Assembly: GCA_977006965.1 (NCBI GenBank)
Contig: OZ345352.1
Coordinates: forward strand, 4,278,001-4,342,000
Source: Phymatolithon calcareum
Lineage: Eukaryota; Rhodophyta; Florideophyceae; Hapalidiales
Length of the DNA stretch: 64,000 nt
Direction of reading: 5' to 3'
In this document: piece after piece, positions 10,497 through 20,700 of the stretch
Position numbering within the stretch: the stretch's first letter is position 1
How the letters are laid out: every line of letters starts with the position of its first letter
The notes under the pieces: model-generated
The model's input: the letters and a program-made list of their open reading frames with translations, nothing else
Told to the model about the DNA's origin: nothing
The model's database searches: none
Position numbers and translations under genes: made by a program

Positions 10497-10559
10497 TTTT
10501 TTGAGCATTCAAATCGCCCCTAATTTGAGGGGGTTCGTAAAATAGACACTAGCCATTAA

Positions 10560-10937
10560 CTGGGTTACTTGGTACATTTTCGCGTATGAGTACCTCAAAG
10601 CTCATGGAATTGTCAGTAGAAACCAGCACGGACGCAATACAACATGTCACGCTCGGATTGTCGAAAGATAAGCTATCGTTAGAGGAAAATGCCTTTTCGA
10701 GGAGAGCGCTCTATGAAGTTCTGGTCATGTTTCAAGTAGTCAATACCGAAGAACTCTGAATCAATCTTGCTCAACAATCGCATCTTGAGTCACAGTATAC
10801 TGACTCCCTGTGACACTGTACAGTGGAGTATTTTTCCCCTCGATACCCGCTTAAGTACCAGAATTTGGTTTTGGTACCCTACGATACTGGGGCGCAACTT
10901 CTTGCCGCATGTCATGTAGACGCAAGTCTGGATATTG
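10560..10937. other. Unassigned interval after the piggyBac end
   Basis: No convincing frame, repeat or RNA was seen in this stretch between the TTAA target and the first R repeat. Confidence 0.5.
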
Positions 10938-11007
10938 CAAAGTTGCCCCAAGCGTCTGCTGATGAGTTGGTAGATCTGAAATAAAAATCTTAATTTCTTC
11001 TTCTCAT
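10938..11007 (+). repeat. R repeat copy 1
   Basis: Core AGTTGCCCCAAGCGTCTGCT, then GATGAGTTGG, an AATAAAAATCT block and a TTCTTCTTCT tail. Nine related copies occur in the window in both orientations. Confidence 0.75.
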
Positions 11008-11079
11008 TGACTGAGTACCAGTTTGATAGCTTGTACGGGATTGTTAAGACGTTAACTCAATTGTTCGTATCTGGGATTC

Positions 11080-11395
11080 AGTATAAGCGTTCTTCGTCCT
11101 GCATGCAGTCTATGAGGGCTCTACTGTATAGTCTAAGCTCGTCCCGAGCTTTTTCTGTGTCCAGTCTGTTTTCCGCTTCAAGTTCTTACCCTGAAAGCGT
11201 GTCTTCCAGAGTTGCCTTATGCTGTTGAGCTCTGATTTCCAATTTTTCTGCTATGCTAGTAGTGGACACCTGTGCAAATCTAACGCAGATGTATTGAAGA
11301 GCGAGTTGCCTGAGTTTCGCCAGGGGAACTTGAGGATTGTTGAGTATTTTCTTGTCCTATCATTTGGGATCTTCCTTATTCTCTTCGATTTAAGT
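11080..11395 (-). pseudogene. LINE-A ORF2 C-terminal fragment
   Basis: The minus-strand frames match the end of the LINE-A protein at 45640-45880. Matching blocks are NNPQVPLAKLRQLALQYICV, FAQVSTTSIAEKLEIRAQQH and RLDTEKARDELRLYSRALID. It is degenerate. It joins LINE-D sequence across an R repeat at 11403-11450. Confidence 0.7.
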
Positions 11396-11402
11396 GATAT
11401 AA

Positions 11403-11450
11403 CGTGCGTTAGTAACTTTTAAATAAAAAGACTTCTCTTCTTCATTCTTT
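11403..11450 (+). repeat. R repeat copy 2, partial
   Basis: GCGTTAGTAACTTTTAAATA and then an AAAAGA...TTCTTC tail. The 5' half of the repeat is missing. Confidence 0.6.
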
Positions 11451-11455
11451 CTTTT

Positions 11456-12025
11456 AATGCAGAAAAACCCTAACTTAAGTAAGTGCCTGGGGATGTTTCC
11501 AAACAGCCCCTCATTGTTCACGAATTTGAGCACTTCGAGCGGTTTCTCATTGCAAATTTCTTCTCCCATTTCGACGCAAACTCTACCAAGAGTCTGGCGT
11601 CTTGATACAGTCCGTCCACTACAATGTTGGAGTAGATACTGAACGATCTCCTTGGATACCACTGAGCAGGCCTTGCACATCGGGTCGTAATCAACCGAAC
11701 CATCTTGAAAACCTGCCGCAAGTGAGCAGAATTCTGCGACAAGCTGATTAAGGGTTGTTTCAGTTCGCCTGTGGCTTATATTGAGCCCTGGGGGTAGGAA
11801 CCGTATTCTCCTTAGCTTTGTCCTCCTTAAATAAGAACGTAAGCGAATGAATGTAACGGAACGAAAAGTCTGTCAGGTGCAATGATAATTGACAAAGGGA
11901 GCTTCAATTAAACAGAAATCCAATCCAATCCTTAGCTTTTCGAATGGTTCGGTTTGATGACGGACCGCGCAGCTTCTAGGGTTAGGGGTATATTTTCATG
12001 TGCCACGAGACTTGACTCCGTAAAA
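11456..12025 (-). pseudogene. LINE-D C-terminus: RNase H end and zinc knuckle
   Basis: Bases 11590-11819 and 11940-12020 align with 25650-25930 of the larger LINE-D copy. The minus-strand protein shows DPMCKACSVVSKEIVQYLLQ followed by HC. This is the C-x2-C...H-x4-C-like knuckle that commonly ends I-clade LINE proteins. A 109-bp insertion (11820-11928) lies inside. The copy is truncated. Confidence 0.7.
11820..11928. mobile_element. 109-bp insertion with 11-bp target duplication
   Basis: TCCTTAGCTTT stands at 11809-11819 and again at 11929-11939. Removing one copy plus the 109 bp restores alignment to LINE-D at 25845-25870. The insert has no open frame and was not found elsewhere in the window by eye. 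Confidence 0.7.
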
Positions 12026-12214
12026 ACTTATAATTGGCCCCCCCCCAAGCATAAGCCTGTGATGAAGAGTATTCCGTCAACAGCACCAAAGGAAAGACGC
12101 AAAGAGGTTTTATCGATGAAGAGCAGATCTGACCCGGAGTTCGTGGAAAACGTAAGGACGGAATATCGCCTCAGTCTGCTTCCACGAAATCATGGGTCTA
12201 AAAGCATGTCAGTC

Positions 12215-12312
12215 TCCCAGTGAATTAACAGCACAGAAAAAGCTCTAGACAAGCTACTCTTCTTCACTATCCACTTTTATGACGACACGGACTAGACAAG
12301 GCGTCAATTGTG
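12215..12312 (+). repeat. LINE-A 3' coding and UTR fragment
   Basis: Matches 3055-3150 of LINE-A copy 1 through GAAAAAGCTCTAGACAA, CTACTCTTCTTCACTAT and GACAAGGCGTCAATTG. Confidence 0.7.
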
Positions 12313-12339
12313 CTACGACCCTAAGCCCAATAAGAAATT

Positions 12340-12535
12340 TGACCAGTGAACCCCAAGCATTTCCGTCCGCCCTTTTTCCGGGAGAGGGTTTTTCCACCTA
12401 GGGCTACGACGTTAACACAGATTACACAGATTTGAGTAGTTTATCGAAGCTACAAGAGTGTAGATGCTGAAACGCATCTCCCTTGCATTCTCATGAGTGC
12501 TTCTGAGGGCGTTTAATAAATTCCAAATTCAAAAA
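12340..12535 (+). repeat. P retroposon 3' end, copy 1
   Basis: About 190 bp ends GGCGTTTAATAAATTCCAAATT followed by an A-run. It aligns at roughly three bases in four with the reverse complement of 13955-14145, and its last 60 bp with that of 18984-19050. The poly(A) end suggests a LINE or SINE 3' end. Confidence 0.65.
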
Positions 12536-13954
12536 AAGGACCATGGAGGTGTAGGCTCCAAGAAGTTGGGTAACGCTATCTCTTCTCGTCTAAGCGATAT
12601 TGGAAGGTCTCCGGGCGGTATCGGAATGTGAGACGTTCGGTTTTCAAAGACACCTGGCTATTAATCTAGCTGCTTAAGTGTTAGGGAAACTCACCGATGA
12701 GTCTCCAATTCCCTTCATTTTGCTTTTTATCCATTCATTGAGAGTCTCACGCGAGAGGTGGTCTTGCGTCCGGTGTAGAAGAGCACTGAATTTTTTATAC
12801 GAGATGGAACTGGTTGACACATATCCTTAGAACGGACCAGCGTCGTGTTGTCCGTCAGGTAATGCACCAATGCGTCCTACCAAAGCCAGAATCTATATTT
12901 GGCAAAGTACAAGGCCTACAACTGCAAGTCGCAGTCCAGCTCGCTAACGAAAGAATAGTTCAGGATGAAACTTAAGCCCTCGAAGGGCTGCTAGCTATAC
13001 AGAGGGGGTCGCTATATGGTACCACATAGAACCACTTTCAGTTTACGCAACATCTCGATGACGTCGCTGACAGCGTGCGAAGTGCTTCAAGCTTTTGTTG
13101 AAGCGTCAGCCGCGTTCTCTTCTGCCCTGGGTGCCCCATCACTGTCGGCAGCGTGAAGATGGTGAGCTGTGTTCTTGATATGATAATCGTGCCAGCCTAA
13201 AATGGGTGGCACTAAGTAGAGGGTGGCATATATAACCCGGCACTATAAGCGACCCCCCCTGTATTAGATGGATAAAACTAGAAGCACACCGTGCGGAAGG
13301 ACACTAATATGTAACAGAGTAAGACTAGACAATCCCCTGGCAGGTAGTATCAATCGGTAGAGTACTAATAGCAAGTGTCTCATCCCGAATAGCGGAACGG
13401 GAGGCAAAAAGTAGGAATCTGTCAATGAGATCGACATCGACAACACCAACAAGGATGATGATCCAGGACATCCAGATGAAGGCACGATCAACGACCATGG
13501 TCATCTACTCCCTTATTTCAAATCGTTAGTGAGGGTTCTGGCTTCATAGACAACTGATCTTCCAAATATTCATAGCAGCATTCTTGTGCTTATTGAATTG
13601 AGTAACTTTAGCACTAGATTTCCCGATTTGCAGCCGTACAAGGGAGTCGATAGCACAAAGGAACCAAAAAGACAAAGGCACACACTAGCAGGTAGTATTA
13701 CTCACCTCAGAATCTTCTTAGCCTCTTGTATAGTGTTCCAAGGTATTCTGCTTTGAGGCCGATGACCTACCACTCCCTCTTGAATCACATTGTCTTGTTG
13801 CCACTCATTCGGCGTTGTCAGTTTGTTCTGCCTAAATACATCCACATGGGTACAATGCGTACCCGGAACATACGCCTCTCTCCTTGGCGATTTACCAAAC
13901 CAAGATATCGAATCGGCCAAAACAAACGCCTCCAACCTCGGCAAGAGGAATCAA
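12536..13954. other. Unassigned DNA between two inverted retroposon ends
   Basis: No gene is recognised. A 29-bp stretch at 12966-12994 (GAAACTTAAGCCCTCGAAGG onward) recurs with few changes near 27778-27806, so part of this interval is repetitive. Short open frames at 13264-13491 and 13702-13965 show no family features. Confidence 0.4.
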
Positions 13955-14145
13955 GTTTTTTTTAAATTTGGAATTTATTAAACGCCCTCAGTAACACTCA
14001 TGAGACTACAAGGGAGATGCGTTTCAGCAGCTACGTTGTAGCTTCGATCATCTTTTCAAATACTTGTAACCCGGGTTAACGGCGTAGCCCTAGCTGCAAA
14101 AACCCTCTCCCGTGAAAAGGTCGGAGGACAGGAATAAAGTGCAGT
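13955..14145 (-). repeat. P retroposon 3' end, copy 2, inverted
   Basis: Reverse-complement partner of 12340-12535. It shares the A-run, AATTTGGAATTTATTAAACG, GAGATGCGTTTCAGCAGC and the AGAGGGTTTTT region in opposite orientation. Confidence 0.65.
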
Positions 14146-14359
14146 CTTCTAGACGTGTTAGTCGCTTAGGGGAATAAAGAAATCATCATCATCACATCAA
14201 CACGGGCTTTCAGCTCAAGCTGATGTTCCTCTGATGATTCCGTAAAAGTAGAAATATTTTGAGTTGCGAGGGTTCTAATTGGCATAGGTTATTTAGCGTC
14301 ATGTGGGCTTTGAGTAAATACTCACAAGAAGTTGCATTCATGCTCTTTCAAAACGCATC

Positions 14360-15167
14360 CCGGCACGCTACAAGTCATTTTGGAAAACAGAGCTGCACAA
14401 AATGGCACTGAAGCGAAAGAAACTCTACTCGAAAGCCAGAACATCCCACTCACCGGAAGACTGGGGTCGTTACCACGAGTGTAAGGACCAAATCTGAACC
14501 TTGGTGAACAAGAAGAAGAAAGAGCAGTATCAAGAATATATTGCCGAGCTCGAGGAGAAAGATGGACAAGCGGCCTTGAAGCAACTTGCCAAGATGAAAA
14601 AGAAAATTCAAAGAAGAACTCTACGAAACAAGATGACAGGAAGCCCCATGAATTGCGCTATATTCTCACCCCACATCTCGGCGACATGCCATAGCAACGA
14701 AAAGTGGCAACCAGGACTAAGAAAATTCTCCTGCCCCGACGACATGAGGACAAAAATTGAAGCGGCTATCTGAAAAGCACCAAACGGAAAGGCACCGGGC
14801 TTAGACGAGATGAAGGCTGAAATGCTAAATGTTGATATACCGCTCAACGTTGAAGTGCTTACAGCCTTGTGGGAGGCATGCGGCAGATGTGGAGATAGGC
14901 CTCTGCACTGGCAGAAGGCGCTCCTCGTCCCAATACACAAAAAGGGGGAGCACGAGGACCCCGCAAACTACCGACCGATTTGTCTGCTGAGCCACCCGTG
15001 GAAAATTATTGAGACAGCTATCGATATGAAGCTGCGCGCAGTATACTCAAACCACTGGTATCAGCTTGGGTTCCAAAAGGGGAAGAGCACTTGCCATCCT
15101 AAGAGCTACTGAGCTACTAAAAGAGGATCAGAGATGCGAAGCAGTATTGGACCTTAAGGCTGCCTGC
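14360..15167 (+). pseudogene. LINE-A copy 2 (linker and first half of reverse transcriptase)
   Basis: Aligns closely with 43760-44575. The linker reads KKKKEQYQEYIAELEEKDGQ and the reverse transcriptase start GLDEMKAEMLNVDIPLNVEV. Further on come ALLVPIHKKGEHEDPANYRP and WYQLGFQKGKST. A stop interrupts after KIEAAI and a small deletion follows KGKST. The copy ends inside motif A, where the hAT fragment starts (GGCTGCCT then CAGACTTAGG). Confidence 0.85.
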
Positions 15168-15620
15168 CAGACTTAGGTCATAATTAATTTCAATTCCCGT
15201 TTATTGCAATATTGAATAGGAACAGTTTATTGCAAAACCAAGAATAACTTCTTATTTCAGCACACTACGTTGCCTATATTAGCATCCAATCCAGATTACA
15301 GAGAGATTTTTAAAAATGTACTACGATGCTGACGCACGTTCAACCACGTTCCAAACAGCACATGTATTGAACAAAGAAATTACAGACGCTAATTCAACTA
15401 CGTTACAAACAGGAAGAGTATTGATCTATAGCCTCATCGCATCTCACCGAAGTCATGTCGTTTACACTGCTCCTCGACCATGTCTTCAACCACGAAACAA
15501 CGCCAGAAAACGTCGTACAGCAATTGGTGACAATTATTGGACGCGAAACGCTGTCCGAGAAAGTCTACCTCAAGTATCGATGCCCCTGTGACGGCTGTCC
15601 AAAGTCGGTTATCGCGTTTT
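15168..15620 (+). mobile_element. hAT transposon 5'-end fragment
   Basis: Begins CAGACTTAGGTCATAATTAA, the terminus also found inverted at 38277. It has about 270 bp of leader and then an open start of transposase: MSFTLLLDHVF, then IIGRETLSEKVYLKYRCPCD and GCPKSVIAF. The C-x4-C layout is the start of a BED-like finger. It breaks off at a TTTTAA, where LINE-B sequence starts. It is cleaner in the first 57 codons than the longer copy at 36.3-38.3 kb. Confidence 0.75.
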
Positions 15621-16965
15621 AAGCTGATGTGACCCACGATGGCTTTAACAGGTACGGAACGATCCTTGTTATCTCTTCAGGAAGTTTCTCCGTCAGCCTC
15701 TTCATGAGGATATCCCTTGGCACACTATCGTATGCCGCGGATAGGTCGAGAACTGCCATGAACGGATGACCCTTTTTCATTGTACTTTTTGCGCGGAGTA
15801 TAGCGAGATATGTGCTTCCTTCTTTCGGAAAACCCAGCTGAACCTTATTGAAGCGGTAGTTCTCGCGTATGTATGCATCTAGAGCTGAGTCAATGATTTT
15901 CCTGGCTTGACTTAAAAGAGATATGGGCCTGTAGTTTGCTGCGACATGAGCTGGGACTTTCTTGTATAAGGGAATCAGAGTTGGCTGGCGCCATGCCCGA
16001 GGAAGACATTTGAGTCTCCCGCATGTTTCCCATAATGCTAGCATTATTTCGAGCCCCGCTTCTTTCATTTCGACCGCAATTCCGTCTGGACCTTCCGCCT
16101 TCCCCTTCGGTGCTCTATTGAATGCTCTTGCGATGTGCGGCTTCATTGCCCTATTGAGCGCAAAAGTACACAACGGCAGATTCCAGTCTTCTTCCGCCTT
16201 ACACACAATTGAGATGTATGCTGAGAATTTGCTTGGGTGCACAGGAGCCCCGAGAGCTTTGTTTGCTCCTTTCCTCCGGGAATTTGACTTCATGATCTTG
16301 CTTGTGGTGTTCGCCGACTCACTCGGCCCCATTTTCTCAACCTCCTGAAGATATCTTTCAAATAGGTCTTATTTGGCTTTTCTCACCTTCTTCTTTAACA
16401 GCATTTTCACCTCTCGGAGAGCTTCTTTGTCACTTTCGAGGCCTGCTCTCCTATAAATCTTATAATACCAGGTTCTCTTCTTGGCCAGATTGTCGAGCTC
16501 CTTGTTCCAAAAACTTTTAAATCTCGGGGGCCGCGGCTTAGACGATATCCACGGCTCCATCAGCTTTCCAGAAAAATATCATACCAGTCGGTCAACTCTC
16601 GATTGTCAGAACAGGTACGCAGCTGCTCTATCATGCCCGGTACCCACTTCGACATTTCTTCTCTGGCCTTGGTTGTTCTTGTCAGGCTTCGCCTGGCAGC
16701 TTTTGAGATAACTTTCTTTCTTCAAGGGGTTACAATCCTGTAGTTCAGTACCCTCATTGCTACAGGAATGTGCTCTGTGACACCCTCCCACATGCCATGC
16801 AACAGTTCGGGTACCTCTCATTCTAAGGACTTCGTCATGAAGATATCGATGTTGCTCTTGTCATGGTTGGAGACAAATGTTGGTCTTGTTGTCGTCCTTA
16901 TTCTCCAGTTGAATTTTGCGGCCCAAGAAACAATCTTGTTCCCTCTCCAGTTACCTGTGCCGTCC
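15621..16965 (-). pseudogene. LINE-B copy 1: endonuclease end, linker and half of the reverse transcriptase
   Basis: On the minus strand: endonuclease end (WAAKFNWRIRTTTRPTF, KSNIDIFMTK; 16960-16818), linker with FKSFWNKELDNLAKKRTWYY (16540-16400), then a 237-codon open stretch at 16332-15622. That stretch holds APKGKAEGPDGIAVEMKEAG, LIPLYKKVPAHVAANYRPIS, VQLGFPKEGSTYLAILRAKS and motif A AVLDLSAAYDSVPRDIL. It is cut after LLKPSWVTSA by the junction with the hAT fragment, so motifs B and C are missing. Upstream it abuts LINE-C. Confidence 0.85.
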
Positions 16966-16969
16966 CAGT

Positions 16970-17400
16970 GCCTATGGGCGATGTCCAGGAGCACTATTGG
17001 GGAAAAAGGGCGAAGTATGAGGTCATCCGCGAGAAACACGGCCGGTCTTTTTGAATAATGAAACTGAATTCTTGACAAGCTCTCAGCAAGAACGTCCATG
17101 AAGATATTATATAGTGCCGGTGATAGTGGCAACCCTTGTGGGACCCGTCTGTTGGTTACAAACCGATTGTTTCGGTCGTCCGCAGGAGTATAGATCATGC
17201 TTGGTTGGAGAAAGTACATAATCCAAGAAACCAGTGTTGCTCTTCTTGAGTAGTCGATATAGAACAGGTTTTGGCATGGTGTCAAAAGCCTTCGGTAGAT
17301 CGAGAACAGTAAGGGTCCTGTGACCACTTTTGATTGCCGCAATTGCGTGCTTAAAAAAGGTACTGCGCATACTGTACAGCACGTGGTGTAAAGTGCAGTG
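16970..17400 (-). pseudogene. LINE-C reverse transcriptase fragment
   Basis: A third reverse transcriptase type. Motif A TLTVLDLPKAFDTMPK is near 17310 in one frame. Motif B RVPQGLPLSPALYNIFMDVL and motif C AVFLADDLILRP (about 17150-16990) are in another. It resembles LINE-B in layout but differs in most positions. LINE-B endonuclease sequence starts directly after motif C, so LINE-B appears to have landed in it. Confidence 0.75.
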
Positions 17401-17634
17401 CTACATTCAAGGCAGCGCCCAGCCATTGATAACGTAATTGATCTGTTTCCACGTACGTAGCAAAGCGCTACGTATAGTTCTGTTACGTATTTTGAATAAA
17501 TCACTGGGCACAGTAATTTCTTTGCACCTCGGAAGCCAAAAACTGTAATTTAGCGTGCTCAGCCAAGCGGGCTAACATGCAAGCTGACGATGACCGTCAT
17601 CGGAAACTCGTGCACCCTTCCCTAAGACCCAAGC

Positions 17635-17946
17635 ATGCTCCGACTTGCGTGCTTGTTCGCGTTCGTCTCCCTGTTTTTCCTGACCCCGAGCGATGCGGCA
17701 CCTGCGCCAGCAGGCCGAAAAGATGTTCGCGGATCTGTGCAGGTCCACCATGTTGAGCGTCTATCCCACGGACGTGGAAAGCGCGGAGGAGGACAGCTTC
17801 GTTGCCGCCACTGTCGTCTCGTGAAAGACGAGTGCCTGGTCCAGTCCTGCCAGTGCGAGAAGGATGGCAACAGATGCGAAGATGTATGCAGGGAAAATTG
17901 CGAGTTAATGGCGCAACATTGTTCCTTGGGTTGTGCTGACTACTAG
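17635..17946 (+). CDS. Secreted ten-cysteine peptide precursor
   Basis: An intact 103-codon gene. Residues 1-21 are a clear signal peptide (basic start, hydrophobic LACLFAFVSLFFL, then SDA/AP). Residues 22-50 form a Pro/basic propeptide ending in RGKR, a kexin/furin-like site. Residues 51-103 are a mature domain with ten cysteines spaced C-x2-C-x6-C-x4-C-x-C-x6-C-x3-C-x3-C-x6-C-x3-C, then ADY and stop. The even cysteine count and close spacing suggest a disulphide-locked fold. The layout is that of secreted defensin-, inhibitor- or venom-type peptides, but no family is recognised and the role is unknown. A poly(A) signal follows. The ATG is the only start in front of the signal peptide. It is one of the few non-transposon genes here. 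Confidence 0.7.
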   Translation: MLRLACLFAFVSLFFLTPSDAAPAPAGRKDVRGSVQVHHVERLSHGRGKRGGGQLRCRHCRLVKDECLVQSCQCEKDGNRCEDVCRENCELMAQHCSLGCADY

Positions 17947-18010
17947 CCGAAAGCGCAGTGTAGTGCCCTTCTATGCAGATCTGGACTCTGCAGACTCGGC
18001 GACTCGCCTC

Positions 18011-18016
18011 AATAAA
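18011..18016 (+). other. AATAAA poly(A) signal
   Basis: Lies 64 bp after the stop codon of the ten-cysteine peptide gene, as expected for a eukaryotic mRNA end. Confidence 0.5.
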
Positions 18017-18029
18017 CAGTCGATTTGCG

Positions 18030-18545
18030 CTCCCCCATACTTGCAATATTTCCCAGTCCTTTGAATGTTGTAGATTTGATAACCGCTTTCAATTTTAGAT
18101 TAGATGGATACATTTTTCGATGAGCCGGTATAGTTCAAGTGGTTATTTCAAAACGGAATTGAATTCGGATGGAGAGGGAGAAGCCGAGAGCGGAACCGAT
18201 AATGATGAAGGAGTGACGAAGGATTAGACGAACAAATGCCCAAAAATCTCTCCTGGTTGAATGGGATATACTAAAAGAATCTAATCTCGGGCGATGACAA
18301 CGATACACTGAGCACGCAAGCTGGAACTGCACTTTCAAGAAAAGCAGAATAGTGTTCATCAACCCATCGAACTAGGGTCGAAGACAATGTCCTAAGCATG
18401 CGGACGCAATGACTCTCGATGAACCATGTGTACAATACTATTTAACCACGGTAATCGTTTGGCCGCACGACGATCCGTTTCACGGGGTGCCTCGATCTTA
18501 TCATACCCAAATTGTAGCCCTCAGACCAGCCATGAGAGGCGGTTC
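18030..18545. other. Unassigned interval
   Basis: No recognisable gene. A short frame at 18409-18789 runs through an R repeat and is not credible as a gene. Confidence 0.4.
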
Positions 18546-18606
18546 AAGAAGAAAGGTAGATTTTTATTTAGAAGTTACCAATGCATATGCTGATGCTTGG
18601 GGCATT
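18546..18606 (-). repeat. R repeat copy 3, inverted
   Basis: AGAAGAAAGGTAGATTTTTA, TTAGAAGTTACCAATGCATA and TGCTTGGGGCA, the reverse complement of the R core. Confidence 0.7.
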
Positions 18607-18983
18607 TTTCCTAGGGCCAAGAGGTTTTGGCTGGATTCTGTCTGTAGAAGAGTTTCTTTTCTTGTTAGTGTAACACGATTCAGTGGACTACAAAAAACCA
18701 CCTCTGTTCTCCTTCGGGACCTCAAGGGGGAACACGAAAGGTGTTTGATCTGCGACCAACTGTGTACTGAAAATGTACGTATCGAATGATTTCGAGCTCA
18801 AAATCATAACACTTGTCAACCATCGAAATCACGCATCTCATTAACAAGAAACCAAGGTGCTACTGTCGCAGTAACGGGAATTTGTCCAAGTGCTGAATAA
18901 TTGCAATACTATTATTACTTGTACTACATTCTTCGATCAAGCTTACGTGTTCGCTTGGTAGAGCATAATATTCTCTTTGAGTT

Positions 18984-19050
18984 TTTTTTGAATTTGGAAT
19001 TTATTAAAAGCCCGCAGTAACACTCATGAGACTGCAAGGGAGATGCGTAA
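18984..19050 (-). repeat. P retroposon 3' end, copy 3, inverted
   Basis: TTTTTTTTGAATTTGGAATT, TATTAAAAGCCCGCAGTAAC and ACTCATGAGACTGCAAGGGA match 13960-14030. Confidence 0.65.
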
Positions 19051-19739
19051 TATCTTGGAGTGCTTTATCACTACCCTATACCTGTTGATGATTACACGTA
19101 ACAAGTAGGTTGCGATCGCAAGCCCAGGGATGGGTATAATTTCGCTGGCGACTAGCGTCAGTGAGAGGCGGGGGCAAAAGAAGATAAGGCGAGAGAAACA
19201 AAGGACATGCAGATCAGGTTAGCAATTCTTCGAAAGAAGGCTGAAACTCTAAAGAGTGCCGCGTAACTAGACGGTCGAGATCTCTTACCCTTCACATTGT
19301 GGAAGGGGACTTATGACGTAGCAAAAGACGATGAAGTTCAATGTCATGGTGATGCGATTGGAACCGACGCCCATTGAATGCCAGTGATCGATTAATCGAC
19401 AATGACCTCGGCTACAGCGACAGCTGCTCATCAACTTCTACCTCCATTCGTTCTGCCGCATCGAACCATTATTTCATTTGTTCTCCCTCTCTACTATCCC
19501 TTTTTGTTCTTGTTAATTAGTTTATGGAAGCTGACGGGGAGCTCCTCAGAAGCCCTGGGCCGGGCCTGGCAGCATTATCGGATGCTATTTCCTCGAGGGC
19601 TCCACCAGCTGACCGCAAATTACCGACAAAGCTATATTGCGTTCACTATAGTTGTGAAAGCGCCTCAAAGAGGCAAAGACCGCTCCGTAAGAGCTCCGTT
19701 CATTAAGGATATTCAAGAAGGGAATTGGCATACATAGTG

Positions 19740-20400
19740 CATCCAGGTATAACCTTCACTAATCCAACCATATTTGGAGTAAGCTATGCACTTAGCACCG
19801 TGGACATAAAGCGTTCAGAGCGCCGTCAAGGAAGTTGAACAAAAGTTTTTCAGACAAGTCTTCGGGACACTGGCACGAGGAAATACGGATAGACTTCGTC
19901 TACTATGTCGAATCCAAGCTACATACCAGCTTTCAAGTTGTTGAGAAGGACCATAGCGAACGAAGAAAAGTTTCTGAAGGAACTGCCAGAGAGAAGAAAC
20001 TCAGAAGAGCCTCAAGCCACAAGTAATGACATCTCAGTGATGGAAACAAGTTAGATGAAGCGATGAAGCACATAATTTAGCGAACCAATCTGCAGAAATG
20101 CTTGGATCAACATTCCTGACAAAGGAAGGAGAGAGCCTTGAATCGAAGCGAAAGAGGAAAAATCTGTAGGGCAAGACAAGAAACTCCTTGCAATACTTAT
20201 ATTTCCACAACTGAAACACAGGCAACTGGCGGTTCAGTATGCCTTTGTAAGATTTCATCAAGTGTCTACAGCACTGTTTTACTCAGGGAAAAAGACAGAG
20301 CGGCAACTGAGAAGGCATTAGATGACATTTTGCGCTTCACCAAAAGCATCATCGAGAGTATGCAGGATGAAGAAGAACTGTAGTGAATTGAGAAGCGACG
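19740..20400 (+). pseudogene. LINE-A ORF2 C-terminal fragment, copy 5
   Basis: Aligns with 45195-45880: VQSAVKEVEQKFFRQVFGTL, LRLLCRIQATYQ, ESLESKRKRKI and AATEKALDDILRFTKSIIES against the fuller copy's VQNAVKEVEAVFFNQIFEPL and following blocks. Frames shift several times. Confidence 0.7.
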
Positions 20401-20564
20401 CCTCGAAAACTGCTACGAAGAGCTATCAAAAGAACCAAGTTCATGCTACGGGCTCAGATAGAATACCAGACATAAGAGGGGAACCGCCCTAATGAGGGTA
20501 GCACATGAGGAAGCCATGGACTCTGCCATACGTGAAATCTAAAAATTCCACCAGTTCCAACTGC

Positions 20565-20700
20565 GCTTCCGGAAGAACAAAGGGAAGATCCTAAGAGCGT
20601 CGAGAACTATGAGGCGAGGCCACCGATTTGTCGCAGTCCTCGACCTGTCCTCTGCATATGACCCCGTCCCACGAGATATCCCCCAACGCGGAGTCGAGTC
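20565..20700 (+). pseudogene. LINE-B reverse transcriptase motif A scrap
   Basis: RGHRFVAVLDLSSAYDPVPR and DIPQ match LINE-B motif A at 15740 and 22250. It is followed directly by a LINE-B linker, so two truncated copies are joined. Confidence 0.6.

Larger units (their letters stand above)
3414..10555 (-). mobile_element. piggyBac-type DNA transposon 1, split by a Copia element
   Basis: Both ends carry an inverted CTAGTGTCTATTTTA (from 3414 on +, and complementary at about 10538-10552). The right end is followed by TTAA at 10556-10559, the family's target site. The left flank has no TTAA, so that boundary is less certain. Removing the Copia element (5896-10468) leaves about 2.57 kb, a normal size for piggyBac. 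The second copy at 52.85-55.5 kb matches it colinearly from about 5840 down to 4750 and also in the terminal region near 3410-3480. The transposase lies on the minus strand. Confidence 0.7.

Noticed and set aside
17597-18046. 149-codon minus-strand frame opposite the ten-cysteine peptide gene
   Set aside because: It is the antisense shadow of a frame with signal peptide, processing site and ordered cysteines. It has no features of its own.
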